NCBI RefSeq assembly: GCF_007097395.1
Contig: NZ_VKDC01000021.1
Coordinates: forward strand, 38,954 to 102,953
Direction of reading: 5' to 3'
DNA length: 64,000 bases
Source of the DNA: Fulvivirga sp. M361
GTDB taxonomy: Bacteria; Bacteroidota; Bacteroidia; Cytophagales; Cyclobacteriaceae
Positions 27,060 to 37,800 of this stretch are shown in pieces. A model generated the notes under the pieces. The model ran no database searches. It was not told the DNA's origin and worked only from the letters and a program-made list of their open reading frames with translations. Each line of letters opens with the position of its first letter. The first letter of the stretch is position 1. The translations under genes and the position numbers were made by a program.

Positions 27060-29590
27060 TGGCATTTGTTATAAGTATCATATACAGATAAAAAGGAGAG
27101 TTCTCCCAGTTTATCACCTTTTCTTAGCTTGTACTGAATCGTCGTGTTTTCATAAGGGATAAGATCAAAGAAGTTATCAGAGAAATTCCCTTCTATTCCA
27201 TCTATCTCTACATAAAGGTTTTTCACAAAGGTAGACGACATTAATTTTAACGATACAACTCCGTCTGTTTCCCACAGCTTGCAGCTGATGTCCGGTTTGG
27301 GAAGTTCAACATCTCCTATTTTTTTTGTATAAAGTATGTTTCTACTTACCTGCTCACCCCCCACTTCCAACGTCATGACACAACAAAACGGCTCACTGGA
27401 CAATGTGCCTACATCTTCATTTAAAGTCAACTCAGATACATTAGGAGCAATGTTCAGTTCAAGTTGTTTTTCACTGATAGTCTGTCCGTTTATCCCCTTC
27501 CAAACTAATTTTAGTAAGGCGGCCTGTTCTGTCAAACTATCGCTTATAACAAAAAAAGATGCACGCTCATTTTCCATTTCACCAGTTACCAGGAAAGTGG
27601 AAAATGACCTTTTAACCTGGTAATGAAGTGCCTTCCATTTACCATAGTAGTCCATCCCTGACCAAGAAGCTACCGGCCAACAATCGTTTAACTGCCAGTA
27701 CAGTGACCCCATACAAAATGGTTTGGCATTTCGATGCGCTTCGAACGCAATTTTCAGCCCCTCGGCCTGAACCAGCTGGCTCAAATATAAAAAGCTTTCA
27801 AAGTTTTGAGGGGCTTTATAATATTTGAGAATGGTTTCATTAATAATACGATTCCCACGCGGATGTTTTTGATGCATTTTCATCGCTGCCGAGTCTATGC
27901 GCTGATCCTCTTTTGCGATGAACTTATTCACAGACTGTTGTAATGGGAAAGACTGAAAGCCGTATTCGCTCATGAATCGGGGAACTCTCTTTTTGTAGCT
28001 ATCAAAGTCTTCTTCCCCATGCCATACGCCCCAATAGTGATTATCTCCTTTACGGTCGTCAGATGCGATCTCCCAAAAACCAATAGGGCTCGATGAGAAG
28101 TAAAAACGGTTGGTATCTAATGTAGTAACTAATTGAGGGAGCACCGTATGGAACAGGAACTGGTAATCTGCTTTCAACCCTTCGTATTGTTTGTCAGAAT
28201 AGCCGAATTTATCTTTCCATTCCCAAAACTCAATGCCCATTTCAATTTCATTGTTACCACACCAAAGGGCTAAGCAGGCATGATTCCGTAATCTTTTTAT
28301 TGTATTTGTCGCTTCATTTTTAACATTATCAATGAATTCATCTGTTCCCGGATATAAAGTACAGGCGAACATGAAATCCTGCCAGATCAATATTCCATAT
28401 TCATCGGCCAACTCATAAAAATAATCATCTTCATAAATCCCTCCTCCCCAAACACGGATCATGTTCATATTGGATTGTTTTATATCATCAAACAGTTGAT
28501 CATACTTTCTTTTGCTTACGTTGGGAAGAAAACTATCAGATGGAATGTAATTTGCGCCCTTCATAAATACAGGATGACCATTCACTTTTATATAAAAAGA
28601 CTCTCCGTAATTATCCGGTTCATTGATCACTTCTATGGTCCGTAAACCTATACGTTGATGTGCCTTACTGATGAGTGAATTATCTATCATCAGACGGATG
28701 GCAAAATTGTATAAATAAGCTTTCCCTAAGCCATTAGGCCACCAACGCTCCGGGTTCGACAGGGTAAGGGAAAGGCTGACCCGATTCATACCTGCTTCAA
28801 AGGTACGCTCCAATGAGACTTTTTTCGATACCTGGTCAGAATCAATGAACAACTCACCGTTAATTTGTTCAAAGGCGAATATTTCAAGCTCAAAACTCAA
28901 CTTTACCTGTGTATCACTCTGCCACGCCTGGGTAATGTGAACGTTTGAGATCTTGGCCTTATTGACAGGTTGTAAGTACACGGATTTCCAAATGCCTGAA
29001 GTGACAAACTTTGGTCCCCAATCCCAGCCATAGTGGTAAGGCGCTTTACGTGTAAATACACTTAGTTTATGGTCTGACTTATCATTTTCCGCCGGATAAA
29101 CTGTACCCAGTCTTTTTTGAAGTCCCTGTGTTTCAAGAATAGGGGACCGGAATTTAATGAACAGTTCGTTGTCCCCACGCCTCAAATGCTCTTTGCATAG
29201 CGTACGATATTCAATGAACATATTGTTCGATTCTACGACTTTATGGCCATTCAGGAAAACTTCGCTATAGGTGTCAAGGCCTTCAAAAACTAATTCTATC
29301 TCAGTCGAGTCCGGAAAATCCTCCTCTAGTTTAAAGACGCACTTGTATTCCCAGTTTTTTTCTTCTATCCATTGTAAATGAGCTTCATTATCACCAAAAA
29401 AAGGATCGTTGATCTTCCGGTTGCTCAATAAATCAATAAAATTACAACCCGGCACCTGTGCTTCAAGCCATTCCTCACTGCCTTCCTGTCTGAAATGCCA
29501 TCCCTCGTGTAGCAAGACCTTGTTCACACTTACGTTTTGAGATTTACTTAATGCAATCTCGCCGTTTACCTGATTGATTCTTTCGAGCAT
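27056..29590 (-). CDS. GH2 beta-mannosidase
   Basis: An 844-residue GH2 enzyme. It has an N-terminal jelly-roll domain (about 30-200; HEGWHFRQ, LVFEGLDTYSEVFLNG), an immunoglobulin-like domain, and a TIM barrel with the acid/base block ALWCGNNEIE and the nucleophile block RFMSEYGFQSFP. YHYGWDWGPKF and the NMIRVWGGGIYE block are characteristic of beta-mannosidases rather than beta-galactosidases. It should split the Man-beta-1,4-GlcNAc core left after ENGase and GH92 action. No signal peptide is evident, suggesting cytoplasmic action, although the first 25 residues are not conserved-looking and the true start may be internal. It begins one base after the stop of the glycosylasparaginase gene. 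Confidence 0.93.
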   Translation of the reverse strand: MLERINQVNGEIALSKSQNVSVNKVLLHEGWHFRQEGSEEWLEAQVPGCNFIDLLSNRKINDPFFGDNEAHLQWIEEKNWEYKCVFKLEEDFPDSTEIELVFEGLDTYSEVFLNGHKVVESNNMFIEYRTLCKEHLRRGDNELFIKFRSPILETQGLQKRLGTVYPAENDKSDHKLSVFTRKAPYHYGWDWGPKFVTSGIWKSVYLQPVNKAKISNVHITQAWQSDTQVKLSFELEIFAFEQINGELFIDSDQVSKKVSLERTFEAGMNRVSLSLTLSNPERWWPNGLGKAYLYNFAIRLMIDNSLISKAHQRIGLRTIEVINEPDNYGESFYIKVNGHPVFMKGANYIPSDSFLPNVSKRKYDQLFDDIKQSNMNMIRVWGGGIYEDDYFYELADEYGILIWQDFMFACTLYPGTDEFIDNVKNEATNTIKRLRNHACLALWCGNNEIEMGIEFWEWKDKFGYSDKQYEGLKADYQFLFHTVLPQLVTTLDTNRFYFSSSPIGFWEIASDDRKGDNHYWGVWHGEEDFDSYKKRVPRFMSEYGFQSFPLQQSVNKFIAKEDQRIDSAAMKMHQKHPRGNRIINETILKYYKAPQNFESFLYLSQLVQAEGLKIAFEAHRNAKPFCMGSLYWQLNDCWPVASWSGMDYYGKWKALHYQVKRSFSTFLVTGEMENERASFFVISDSLTEQAALLKLVWKGINGQTISEKQLELNIAPNVSELTLNEDVGTLSSEPFCCVMTLEVGGEQVSRNILYTKKIGDVELPKPDISCKLWETDGVVSLKLMSSTFVKNLYVEIDGIEGNFSDNFFDLIPYENTTIQYKLRKGDKLGELSFLSVYDTYNKCQ

Positions 29591-29591
29591 G

Positions 29592-30578
29592 CTATTTGAT
29601 TTGATAGCGAGCTTCCGTCAGCTCTTCTATTGTATCATTTTTAACAGCATACGTAAACCCTTTTTGAACGCTGTAAGCACCTGTTTGCCCATTCATGTCC
29701 ATGGCCATGAAGCCCACCTGAACATCATGTGGGTTTTTCTGTCGATCTATGATCCGCTGTACAATTGCTTTACAGGCCTCCTGTGGCGTTTTACCATTAC
29801 GCATCATTTCTACTACCATGGCACTTCCTGCTGTTCTGATTACTTCCTCACCTAAGCCTGTTGCACAAGCCCCACCTACCTCTCCATCTATGAACAGACC
29901 TGCACCTATTATCGGGGAATCTCCTACACGCCCGTGCATTTTCCAGGCCGCGCCACTGGTGGTACAAGCTCCCGCCATTTTACCTTTTTCATCAATCGCC
30001 AATGTACTTATGGTATCGTGGTTCTCTATATTAATAAGAGGTTTATAGTTCGAAGTCTTTAACCATTCTTTATAATCATTTTTTGAAGCGTCTGTTAGTA
30101 ATTCTTCTTCCTTGAATCCATTCTGAAGGGCAAATTGTTTTGCTCCATTTCCTACCAGCATAATGTGAGGGGTATCTTGCATCACCTTTCGTGCCACTGA
30201 AATGGGGTTTTTGATCCCCTGCAGAAAAGCTACTGCACCACATGCCCCATCTCCATCCATTATACAGGCATCCAGGGTAACCTTACCTTCACGGTCCGGA
30301 TAGCCACCTATGCCCACCGTTCTCACGTTTGGGTCAGACTCCACTTCCATCACACCTTTTTCCACCGCGTCTAACGCCGGGCTGCCTTTTTTTAGAAGTT
30401 CAAAACCAACAGTATTGGCTGTCATTCCATGATCCCAGGTAGACATCATGATTGGCCATTGTTTTAGTGGCTCAATTCGAGCCATTGTTAATCGAGGTGA
30501 TAATGACACAGAAGCCGCAAGAGCACCTAGTTTTACAAATTTCCTTCTATCTATTTTCGTTTTACCCATTTCTAACAA
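29592..30578 (-). CDS. N4-(beta-N-acetylglucosaminyl)-L-asparaginase
   Basis: An Ntn-hydrolase that splits GlcNAc from asparagine, the last bond of N-glycan breakdown. The precursor is cut autocatalytically before a threonine; here the block is ENHDTISTLA with Thr189 (328-residue numbering). GRVGDSPIIGAGLF and a G-A-C-A-T-G-L-G-E block are the binding and oxyanion regions. The N-terminus MGKTKIDRRKFVKLGALAAS looks like a twin-arginine signal, so the enzyme is exported to the periplasm. The start could be ATG at 30578 or 30569 (MGKTK); the second gives the cleaner signal. It is the first well-supported gene of the minus-strand arm. Confidence 0.94.
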   Translation of the reverse strand: MLEMGKTKIDRRKFVKLGALAASVSLSPRLTMARIEPLKQWPIMMSTWDHGMTANTVGFELLKKGSPALDAVEKGVMEVESDPNVRTVGIGGYPDREGKVTLDACIMDGDGACGAVAFLQGIKNPISVARKVMQDTPHIMLVGNGAKQFALQNGFKEEELLTDASKNDYKEWLKTSNYKPLINIENHDTISTLAIDEKGKMAGACTTSGAAWKMHGRVGDSPIIGAGLFIDGEVGGACATGLGEEVIRTAGSAMVVEMMRNGKTPQEACKAIVQRIIDRQKNPHDVQVGFMAMDMNGQTGAYSVQKGFTYAVKNDTIEELTEARYQIK

Positions 30579-30892
30579 GCATATAGCATGAAGGATTTCA
30601 TCCTTTCATACCTCAGATTACTACCTTTCAATGAATTGTCTTTCTGCCATTGATATCTGAATAAAGCGCAGATTTTCTTTAAGAAAAATACTAATAGGCA
30701 TGTCTTTAAAACCTCCATGAACATTGCAAATAACGTAAAGACAATTTCTCTTCGTTTTCCGGTATCATGAAGAGCCCCGGCAACATTAATGTGACATGGT
30801 TCGGTCTTTCGAAGTAGCTCCTTAATGGTGCCAACATTTTCTTGTTCAATTAGTTTCTTATTGACCAGATGTGTTTTACACCATACATTCAT
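30572..30892 (-). CDS. Uncertain 106-residue ORF upstream of glycosylasparaginase
   Basis: An open frame with several cysteines, many Lys/Arg residues and one hydrophobic stretch (VLKTCLLVFF). It overlaps the glycosylasparaginase start by seven bases and could be a first gene of the operon, but its composition is unlike the neighbours and I recognise no family. It may equally be part of a long untranslated leader of about 480 bases between the operator block at 31054-31080 and the glycosylasparaginase gene. Confidence 0.2.
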   Translation of the reverse strand: MNVWCKTHLVNKKLIEQENVGTIKELLRKTEPCHINVAGALHDTGKRREIVFTLFAMFMEVLKTCLLVFFLKKICALFRYQWQKDNSLKGSNLRYERMKSFMLYAC

Positions 30893-31189
30893 TCTACTTG
30901 TTCCGATTAAATCTTTCCGATGGTTAAAGAGGACTTTAATAAGCCTTTTGATTCACTCTTTTCATTGGTATCACACGCCACTTTTCCTTTTCCACCATGA
31001 ATTCAGCTTATACACATCCGGCAAAAAACGCAAAATATCTCGGAAATCCGAAGAAATTCATGCATAAATTTAATTGTTTATCAATGAAAAGCTCATTAAA
31101 GCGCAAATAAACACTTATTTTCGTGCAAACAAATCGGTAATTTGCCTATATTTAAATGATACTGTACAAAGTGTAAATTCTATTTTAAT
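30893..31189. promoter_or_regulatory. Divergent control region with putative locus operators
   Basis: This is the gap between the minus-strand N-glycan arm and the plus-strand FG-GAP gene. At 31054-31080 there is a block that, read on the minus strand, begins TAAACAATTAA and continues with TTTATGCATG; it matches 22 of 27 bases with 43351-43377 in the SusC/DeoR gap. At 31119-31129 the 11-mer TTTCGTGCAAA is identical to 43320-43330. Further GCAAAAAAC (31021-31029) and GCGCAAAT (31101-31108) words also recur there. These are best read as binding sites of one regulator, with the DeoR-type protein the leading candidate. No exact -7/-33 promoter could be assigned. Confidence 0.65.
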
Positions 31190-33241
31190 ATGAAGCTGAC
31201 GTTGTCAAACGCTGGTATAGCTAAAGCATTCATGATCTTACCGGTCATTCTGGTAATGTGTTCTCTTACATCATGCTGTATTGCACAATCCTTTAAAGAA
31301 GTCAGTAAGAGCATCGGTGTCATTCACTTTCAACATGACCCCAACCTGATTACCGGTGGCATAGCTATATTTGACTTTAATAATGATGGTTTTGAAGACC
31401 TCTACCTTACCGGAGGGTTGAAAGAAGACAGGCTATACGAAAATGATGGGTCCGGATTATTTATTGACGTAAGTGATAAATTAGATTCTGACCTTTTAAA
31501 AATCGCTTTTACACATGGAGTAGCTGTAGGAGATATAGACAATGATGGATATGATGATATTCTTGTAACCACACATAAAGGTTACGGAAATATTCTCCTG
31601 ATCAATTATCAGGGAGAACGATTCATTGATGTGTCCGGACGGCTCAAGAGTTCTAAGAGAAATGTATGGAGTACTTCAGCATCTATGGGCGATATCGATA
31701 TGGATGGTGATCTGGATATTTATGTCGGAAATTTTGCAGATTATGATACGGACAAGTTTAGGGATGAGTCAATCTCCAAAACAATACCTAATACACTTTA
31801 TATCAATAACGGTGGCTCCTTTACTGATGAAGCAGAATCATTTAACGTGGCGGATGAAGGATCAACGCTGGCGGTAAGTTTTACAGATGTCAATGGTGAT
31901 GGATATCCTGACATTTACGTTGGTAATGACCATGGAAAGCGTTTTTTGCCTAACGCATTATACTTAAACAACCCTACAGAAAATACGTTTGAAAAAACTC
32001 CGGTTGAAATGGGCGCTGACGTAGCTATTAATTCCATGGGTATAGCTATAGGAGATTATGATGAGGACCAGGACCTCGATTACTATGTCACACATCTCGC
32101 CGAAAATGTCTTGCTCAACAACGACTTTACCCATGCCACAGGATTTACGGATCAATCTTCGATCGAATCTGTTGAATCTACCAATGGGGTAAGCTGGGGT
32201 GCGGTTTTTTTTGATTACGACAATGATAGCTTTCTGGATCTTTATGTTGCCAATGGAGATATGTTTGGCGCTGATATCCCACAAAAAAATGTACTCTATC
32301 AAAGGAAGAGCGGAAAATTCTCCAACGTTTCTGATGATCAGGGGGTCTCTGATGCCTCCAGAAGCCGGGGAGTAGCTACCGGCGACCTGAATAATGACGG
32401 CTTATTGGACCTAGCGGTAGTAACTGTTTCAGCAAAAGATCGTAATTCCATTCATAATTCTATTTTTCAGAACGAAAACATTGATACCGGTCACTGGTCT
32501 AAAGTACAGCTTGAAGGTTCAGAAAGTAACAGGAATGCTTATGGAAGCCTGGTCAGGCTATTTTTAGAAGATAGGGTTTTGATCCGAGAGGTGGATGGAG
32601 GCTCCAGTTATTTATCTCACAACTCCTCTATCCTTCATTTTGGACTAGGTTCTGCTACTATTATCGACAGTTTGGAAGTTCAATGGCCGGGTGGATACAC
32701 AGAGACCTACCGTTCACTGGAAGCTGATAAACTGATATCCATAAAAGAGAAGGACAATTTGTATTATGCCTTCTATACCGTGATTGAAAAAGAATGCGAA
32801 CAGGACTCCGTATTAATACATGATAAGTTCCGAACACTACCAGGTGTTTATAGTGATACCTCTAAAATGGGTATGTATGAAGAAGTTCGTTTGACTTCAC
32901 TAAAGCCCCCTCGCAGAAAGAGCATTGAATGTAATCTTGATCAGGAAATCCCTGAATCCACTAAAAAGGACATTTTCATCTATCCAAACCCATTCGAAAA
33001 TGAGCTCTCCGTCATTTTAAACAAAATGGAGGATTATGGTGCATTGAAAATTGATTTTATCAATACAAAAGGTAAAACTGTTTTAAAACTATTCTTACCA
33101 CAAACTCCTACCGAAAATAACACCATTACTATTTCTAAGGAATCTCTTAACAAGCTTCCCACAGGGTTGTATTTAATGAATGTTCATTCTGCGAGTGATG
33201 ATGGAAGAATACTCTACTCAAGAAGAACTATCAAATACTAA
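31190..33241 (+). CDS. FG-GAP/VCBS and ASPIC/UnbV protein with type IX type A sorting domain
   Basis: A 683-residue secreted protein. After a signal peptide (to about residue 32, CCIAQS) come calcium-binding FG-GAP/VCBS repeats with D-x-N-x-D-G loops such as DFNNDGFEDLYLTGG, DIDNDGYDDILV, DIDMDGDLDIYVGNF and DVNGDGYPDIYVGND. An ASPIC/UnbV domain follows (about 430-520; HFGLG then DSLEVQWPGG). The last 80 residues (IYPNPFENELSV to SRRTIKY) are a type A sorting domain of the type IX secretion system, so the protein is displayed or released at the surface. It is transcribed away from the glycosidase operon. A glycan-binding role is plausible but not shown. Its 3' end overlaps the convergent gene by four bases. 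Confidence 0.88.
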   Translation: MKLTLSNAGIAKAFMILPVILVMCSLTSCCIAQSFKEVSKSIGVIHFQHDPNLITGGIAIFDFNNDGFEDLYLTGGLKEDRLYENDGSGLFIDVSDKLDSDLLKIAFTHGVAVGDIDNDGYDDILVTTHKGYGNILLINYQGERFIDVSGRLKSSKRNVWSTSASMGDIDMDGDLDIYVGNFADYDTDKFRDESISKTIPNTLYINNGGSFTDEAESFNVADEGSTLAVSFTDVNGDGYPDIYVGNDHGKRFLPNALYLNNPTENTFEKTPVEMGADVAINSMGIAIGDYDEDQDLDYYVTHLAENVLLNNDFTHATGFTDQSSIESVESTNGVSWGAVFFDYDNDSFLDLYVANGDMFGADIPQKNVLYQRKSGKFSNVSDDQGVSDASRSRGVATGDLNNDGLLDLAVVTVSAKDRNSIHNSIFQNENIDTGHWSKVQLEGSESNRNAYGSLVRLFLEDRVLIREVDGGSSYLSHNSSILHFGLGSATIIDSLEVQWPGGYTETYRSLEADKLISIKEKDNLYYAFYTVIEKECEQDSVLIHDKFRTLPGVYSDTSKMGMYEEVRLTSLKPPRRKSIECNLDQEIPESTKKDIFIYPNPFENELSVILNKMEDYGALKIDFINTKGKTVLKLFLPQTPTENNTITISKESLNKLPTGLYLMNVHSASDDGRILYSRRTIKY

Positions 33242-34800
33242 TTTTCAGATTGAAATAGCTGGTTTTCCAAAATCAATATCTCCGTTCCCGGCTTATTCCA
33301 AGAAGTACGCACAAACGAAGGCACAGGCACAGGTGATGCATTGAATGCCCCAATAATAAGATCTTTATCTCCGTCTTGATCCAAATCTGCTTTTTCTAAT
33401 GTTATAGCATGCGTAAGTGTCTCTAACGTAGGCGTCCTAATTATAAAACTATATTTTTCTTCGCTACTGTTATTCTCAAGGTAAACAAAGTTCTCATGTG
33501 CCAGGTTTTCAAAATCCGGAAAAGTGGATAAAACCGCAAAATCATAGTCTCCGTCTCCATCAAAGTCATCCGTTTGCAACCGTGTAGCGCCGTAAATAGG
33601 TGTAAAATGCGCCTCAGAAAAGTTATTTTTTTGGTCATTCAAGAATATTCTTAGTCCGTGATAGGGTTTTGTAAAATAAGAATAATCGGCATTATCACCC
33701 TGCACTGTTATAATATCATAGTAGCCATCCTTATTAAAGTCTATTACCGCCAGATCGGAAGAACCATATTGCGGAGGAAATCGGAGTACTCTTTCAGTAC
33801 GGAATTGCAAGTCATCAGTCTGGTACAAAATGTAGACGCTCTCATCGCTCTGTGCAAATAATACGACAATATCATCTTTTCCATCTTTATTCATATCCCG
33901 AATAGAAGCCTTAATAGCTCCCGGTTGACTTAACTCAAAAATTGAAGTGTACTTTGTCTCCGAAAGGGAATAAATGTTAAAGCTACCCGTATAATTCCCA
34001 AAATTACAAACGATTATTTCATCTGTACCATCTCCATTAAAGTCGTGAAAATCCGTATATACCGGTCGCTGAAGATTAGGAATGATCACTCTCAAAGAAT
34101 CTTTGTTAATAGGTGAGGTCATAAAACCCTCCGACTTATCCGACGGAAACAAAATACCTATTTCGGTCATGGCCTTCCACTCGCCCGTAAAATCAAAGTC
34201 AATCACTGGACTTTTCGTTGAAAATGCGCGTATAAGGCCTGTATCTTTTTTCCAGATGTGTACTTTATTGAACCCATCCCCTATCCACAGCTCTCCGGAT
34301 AAGCTATCGTACTTAATACCGGTAACCATAGAAGTCGCTGAACGGGTTGCTATACTATATTTGGTAGCCTGAAAAAGTTCTAACTTTTCACTTCGGTCAT
34401 TCCGGCTCAAGTCTGATTGAATAGAGTCCGGAGAATTTTTAAGGTAGTAATCCACAATATCAGCCCAGTGTGCCGAATCAATAAGAGGTTGAGTTGGAAA
34501 AATATTCGCACTTTTTAATATGTTAGCTTCCACCGGGTCCAAACCTGAATACGGATTGAATAAAGGTCCGTTTGTACCTAGAAATTCACCCATTTTAGGA
34601 AGAACATAATCCCGCCAGTAATATGTAGGAATAGAGCCCGGTTCCGGTTTTAAGTGACAAGAGCCACAATATCCCTGGGCTAAAGCATCAATGGTTGGCG
34701 GTTTTTTTGTGGTATCCTCGCTATCCTGAAAAATCCAAAATATAGGAATAGCACCCAAAAGCACTATAATAAGCAAAACAATTCTTGTGCGTTTTTTCAT
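33238..34800 (-). CDS. FG-GAP repeat protein with haem c motif
   Basis: A 520-residue protein with an N-terminal membrane anchor (KKRTRIVLLIIVLLGAIPIFWIF) and, about 45 residues in, a CGSCH motif of the CxxCH type that binds haem c covalently, in a short cytochrome-like segment (to about residue 120). The rest is a beta-propeller of FG-GAP/VCBS repeats with calcium loops such as DFNGDGTDEIIV, DMNKDGKDDIVV, DFNKDGYYDIIT and DFDGDGDYDFAV. It is likely periplasmic and anchored. The pairing of cytochrome c and FG-GAP repeats suggests a redox or sensing role, unknown. It lies 83 bases downstream of the large FG-GAP gene at 34884-38165 on the same strand. Confidence 0.85.
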   Translation of the reverse strand: MKKRTRIVLLIIVLLGAIPIFWIFQDSEDTTKKPPTIDALAQGYCGSCHLKPEPGSIPTYYWRDYVLPKMGEFLGTNGPLFNPYSGLDPVEANILKSANIFPTQPLIDSAHWADIVDYYLKNSPDSIQSDLSRNDRSEKLELFQATKYSIATRSATSMVTGIKYDSLSGELWIGDGFNKVHIWKKDTGLIRAFSTKSPVIDFDFTGEWKAMTEIGILFPSDKSEGFMTSPINKDSLRVIIPNLQRPVYTDFHDFNGDGTDEIIVCNFGNYTGSFNIYSLSETKYTSIFELSQPGAIKASIRDMNKDGKDDIVVLFAQSDESVYILYQTDDLQFRTERVLRFPPQYGSSDLAVIDFNKDGYYDIITVQGDNADYSYFTKPYHGLRIFLNDQKNNFSEAHFTPIYGATRLQTDDFDGDGDYDFAVLSTFPDFENLAHENFVYLENNSSEEKYSFIIRTPTLETLTHAITLEKADLDQDGDKDLIIGAFNASPVPVPSFVRTSWNKPGTEILILENQLFQSEN

Positions 34801-34883
34801 TTTGCAATTTAAAGCTGATTTATGTATTTATAATCTTAAAATAGTTCTTTTACAGGCCTTAACGGGCGTATCAAATACTGAAC

Positions 34884-37800
34884 TTACGGCAGGTCAATTA
34901 AGTCAGTGGTTCGTACGTACTGTTTGGCATTACTGTTGTTGACGATAAAGAGCAAGCCATCGGCAGTTTTTATTACTTCTCTTACATCACCGGATACATT
35001 GAAACCTGATTGATATTGAGGAACATATTCAAAACTCCCTCCTTTCTGTCCTATTAAGAGCATTCCATTATTACCTGTATACTTTCCTGTTCTCACTTTG
35101 GATTTGCTAAGGTTTCCACCCAATATAAGGTCTTGAATGTTGTCGCCGTTGACGTCCATGGACTGAACAGCATATACCGGTGCAATTTGTGCTTCAACAG
35201 GTAACGGCTTGACAATCAATTTCCCATTTATATTTTCCAGGAATAAAGACCTGAATTCGGATGCCTTTAAAACTGTTGAACCTGATAATTCTTCAGCAGT
35301 TAGTATTTTTTCTATGTTCGCTTCTGCATAAGACTCATATGTTTGAAACCTCTTTTTGAAGGTTACCACTTGTCTCGAAAGCTCATCTAACGAGGCATAA
35401 GGCCACTTTTCACCTTGAATGTAATAGTTAAGCAATGGATCTATTGAGCCATTTTTATCGTAATCATCATAGTAAAGAGTAACAGGTTCTTGCAGAGTAG
35501 GTTTGAGCTGAGAGTTTAAGCCAAAATTACCCACTACAAAATCCATGTCCCCGTCCTGTTCAAAATCAAATGCATGGATCTTATTCCACCATCCACTCAA
35601 ATCCGATTCGATGTAAACATCACTCTTATCAACAAATCGTCCGCTTTCATTGATCAATACCTTAATGCCGATCCAATCGCCTACAAGCATTAAATCAACA
35701 GCCCCATCCCTGTTGATGTCGATAGAAACAGCATCTGAAATAAGACCAAGGTTACCTTTTAGTGGTAATGCATTAGAAGTCATGTCTTTGAAAATACCAT
35801 TACCATCATTTTTGTAAAGACATGATGGATGATACAAGGGATAAGCCCCTGGAACTACACCTCCTCCTACAAACAGATCCATATTTTTATCTCCATCGAT
35901 ATCAAGTACTGTTACGCATGAAGAATTCAATAATTGCCTGGGAAACGTCTCTGACAGAACCCATTCCCCCGATTTATTGATATATAATCTGTCTGCCAAA
36001 TGGATGGAGTCTCTTAAAAACTCATATCCCCCGCTGGCTACGAAAAGATCGTTATCCCCATCCCCATCAGCATCCAGAAAAACAGCATCTATATCTTCAC
36101 TGTTTATTTCACTTATAGTATGACCTCCATCCTCTTTTTGACGAAAGATCTTTCCGGCGTACCCTTTACTACCTCCAACAAAAATGTCTTTAATTCCATC
36201 GCCATCAACGTCTCCATAGGCTACTGCAGGCCCCTGCGTTGAATAGGCCTTAGGTAAGAGTGGTTGAACCTTGAAGTCATTAAAATCATTTTCCACATGT
36301 ATTATTGAATCCTTTGGACTAACCTCTGTGAAGAATGTTTTTGTACCAGGTATAATGTATTCAGTGGATGTAGCATTTTGCTCTTCCAATACCAGCCACT
36401 GGTTTGCCTCTACGTTATATACTACTTCCGTTTTTCCACTTATCCACTGTACCATTAAAGAGTCTATCTGAGCATGGACACCTAACCCAAAATGAAGAAT
36501 TGGCTCGACGGATGATTGAAATCCCCGGTATGGATTAAGCTCTTTTTTCTGCATAACTCCATTTACAAAAACTGTGACTTTTGCCCCCAGCCCATATGTG
36601 TTCTTCTTTTCTCCTTTTAAGGACACTTTTAGGTAGTGAGAGGATTCATCAAGCACCAGGTTATTTCTATAAATACTGACCGGTTGATCAATATTATTTA
36701 TGATCATATCCAGGTCACCATCTGCATCTAAGTCCGCCCAAGCGGCTCCATTGGACAATGTTTCAGCATTGAAGCCCCATTCGGATGTAACGTTTTTAAA
36801 CTGAAGGTTTCCCTGGTATTGGTATACATAATTATGGAGTTTATTAGAAGGCATCTTTTTCAGCATTTCCAAATAAGGGTCCGCATCACTACCCGCCATT
36901 GAACGTTTCATCTGTTGATCCGCCTTATAATTTAGAAAATCATTGTTAGTATAGTCTCTCTTATAGCCATTGGTAACAAACAAATCCTCCAAACCATCAT
37001 TATTTAAATCCGCAAATAATGCCGCCCAACTCCAGTCGGTATTAGAAATACCGGTAAGCTGCCCTACCTCAGAAAACGTGTTATTTCCATTATTTAAGTG
37101 TAGCATATTGCGCATATACTGGTAGTGATAGCCTGTCTTCACCTGTTGCTCGAATAACTCAAAGTTGTCAGGTCCAAAAAGCTGTTTTTGACGTTTGTTG
37201 TCTTCGGGCAGCATATCCAGACTAAAAATATCCATGTGCCCATCATTATTCAGGTCAGTAATATCAGCGCCCATAGAAAAATTGGACATATGGGAGAGCA
37301 TCTCATATGAACGGTCAAGAAATTTGCCATTCTGATCATTGATGTACAGTTTGTCGTTGTCTTTATAATCGTTACTTACATAGAGATCAGGCCATCCGTC
37401 ATTATTTATATCGGAAACAACGATGCCTAAACCGTAATTAGATGAGGGGCCATAAATACCTATTTCATCTGCTATCTCAGTAAAGAAACCATTGTCGTTT
37501 CTTAAAAACCTGTTACCTACATGAGGCGTTCTCACAGTTTTATTCACAAAAAACATGCTTTGAGAATTGGAGAGTTCGATTAGCGCATGGTTTAACGAGA
37601 AAATATCCAAATCCCCATCACGGTCATAATCAAAAAAAGCCGCATGTGTAGAATAGGAATCATCATTGATCATCAATTGTTTCGACCTTTCGGTAAAGGT
37701 CAGATCACCATTATTCATATAAAGCAAGTTCTCTCTGTTTTTAGCATCAGAATCAGCCGATCTGCAAACGTAAATATCCAACCAGCCATCTCCATTAATA

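Noticed and set aside
31964..32302. 112-residue minus-strand frame
   Set aside because: Antisense to calcium-binding FG-GAP repeats that are clearly coding on the plus strand.
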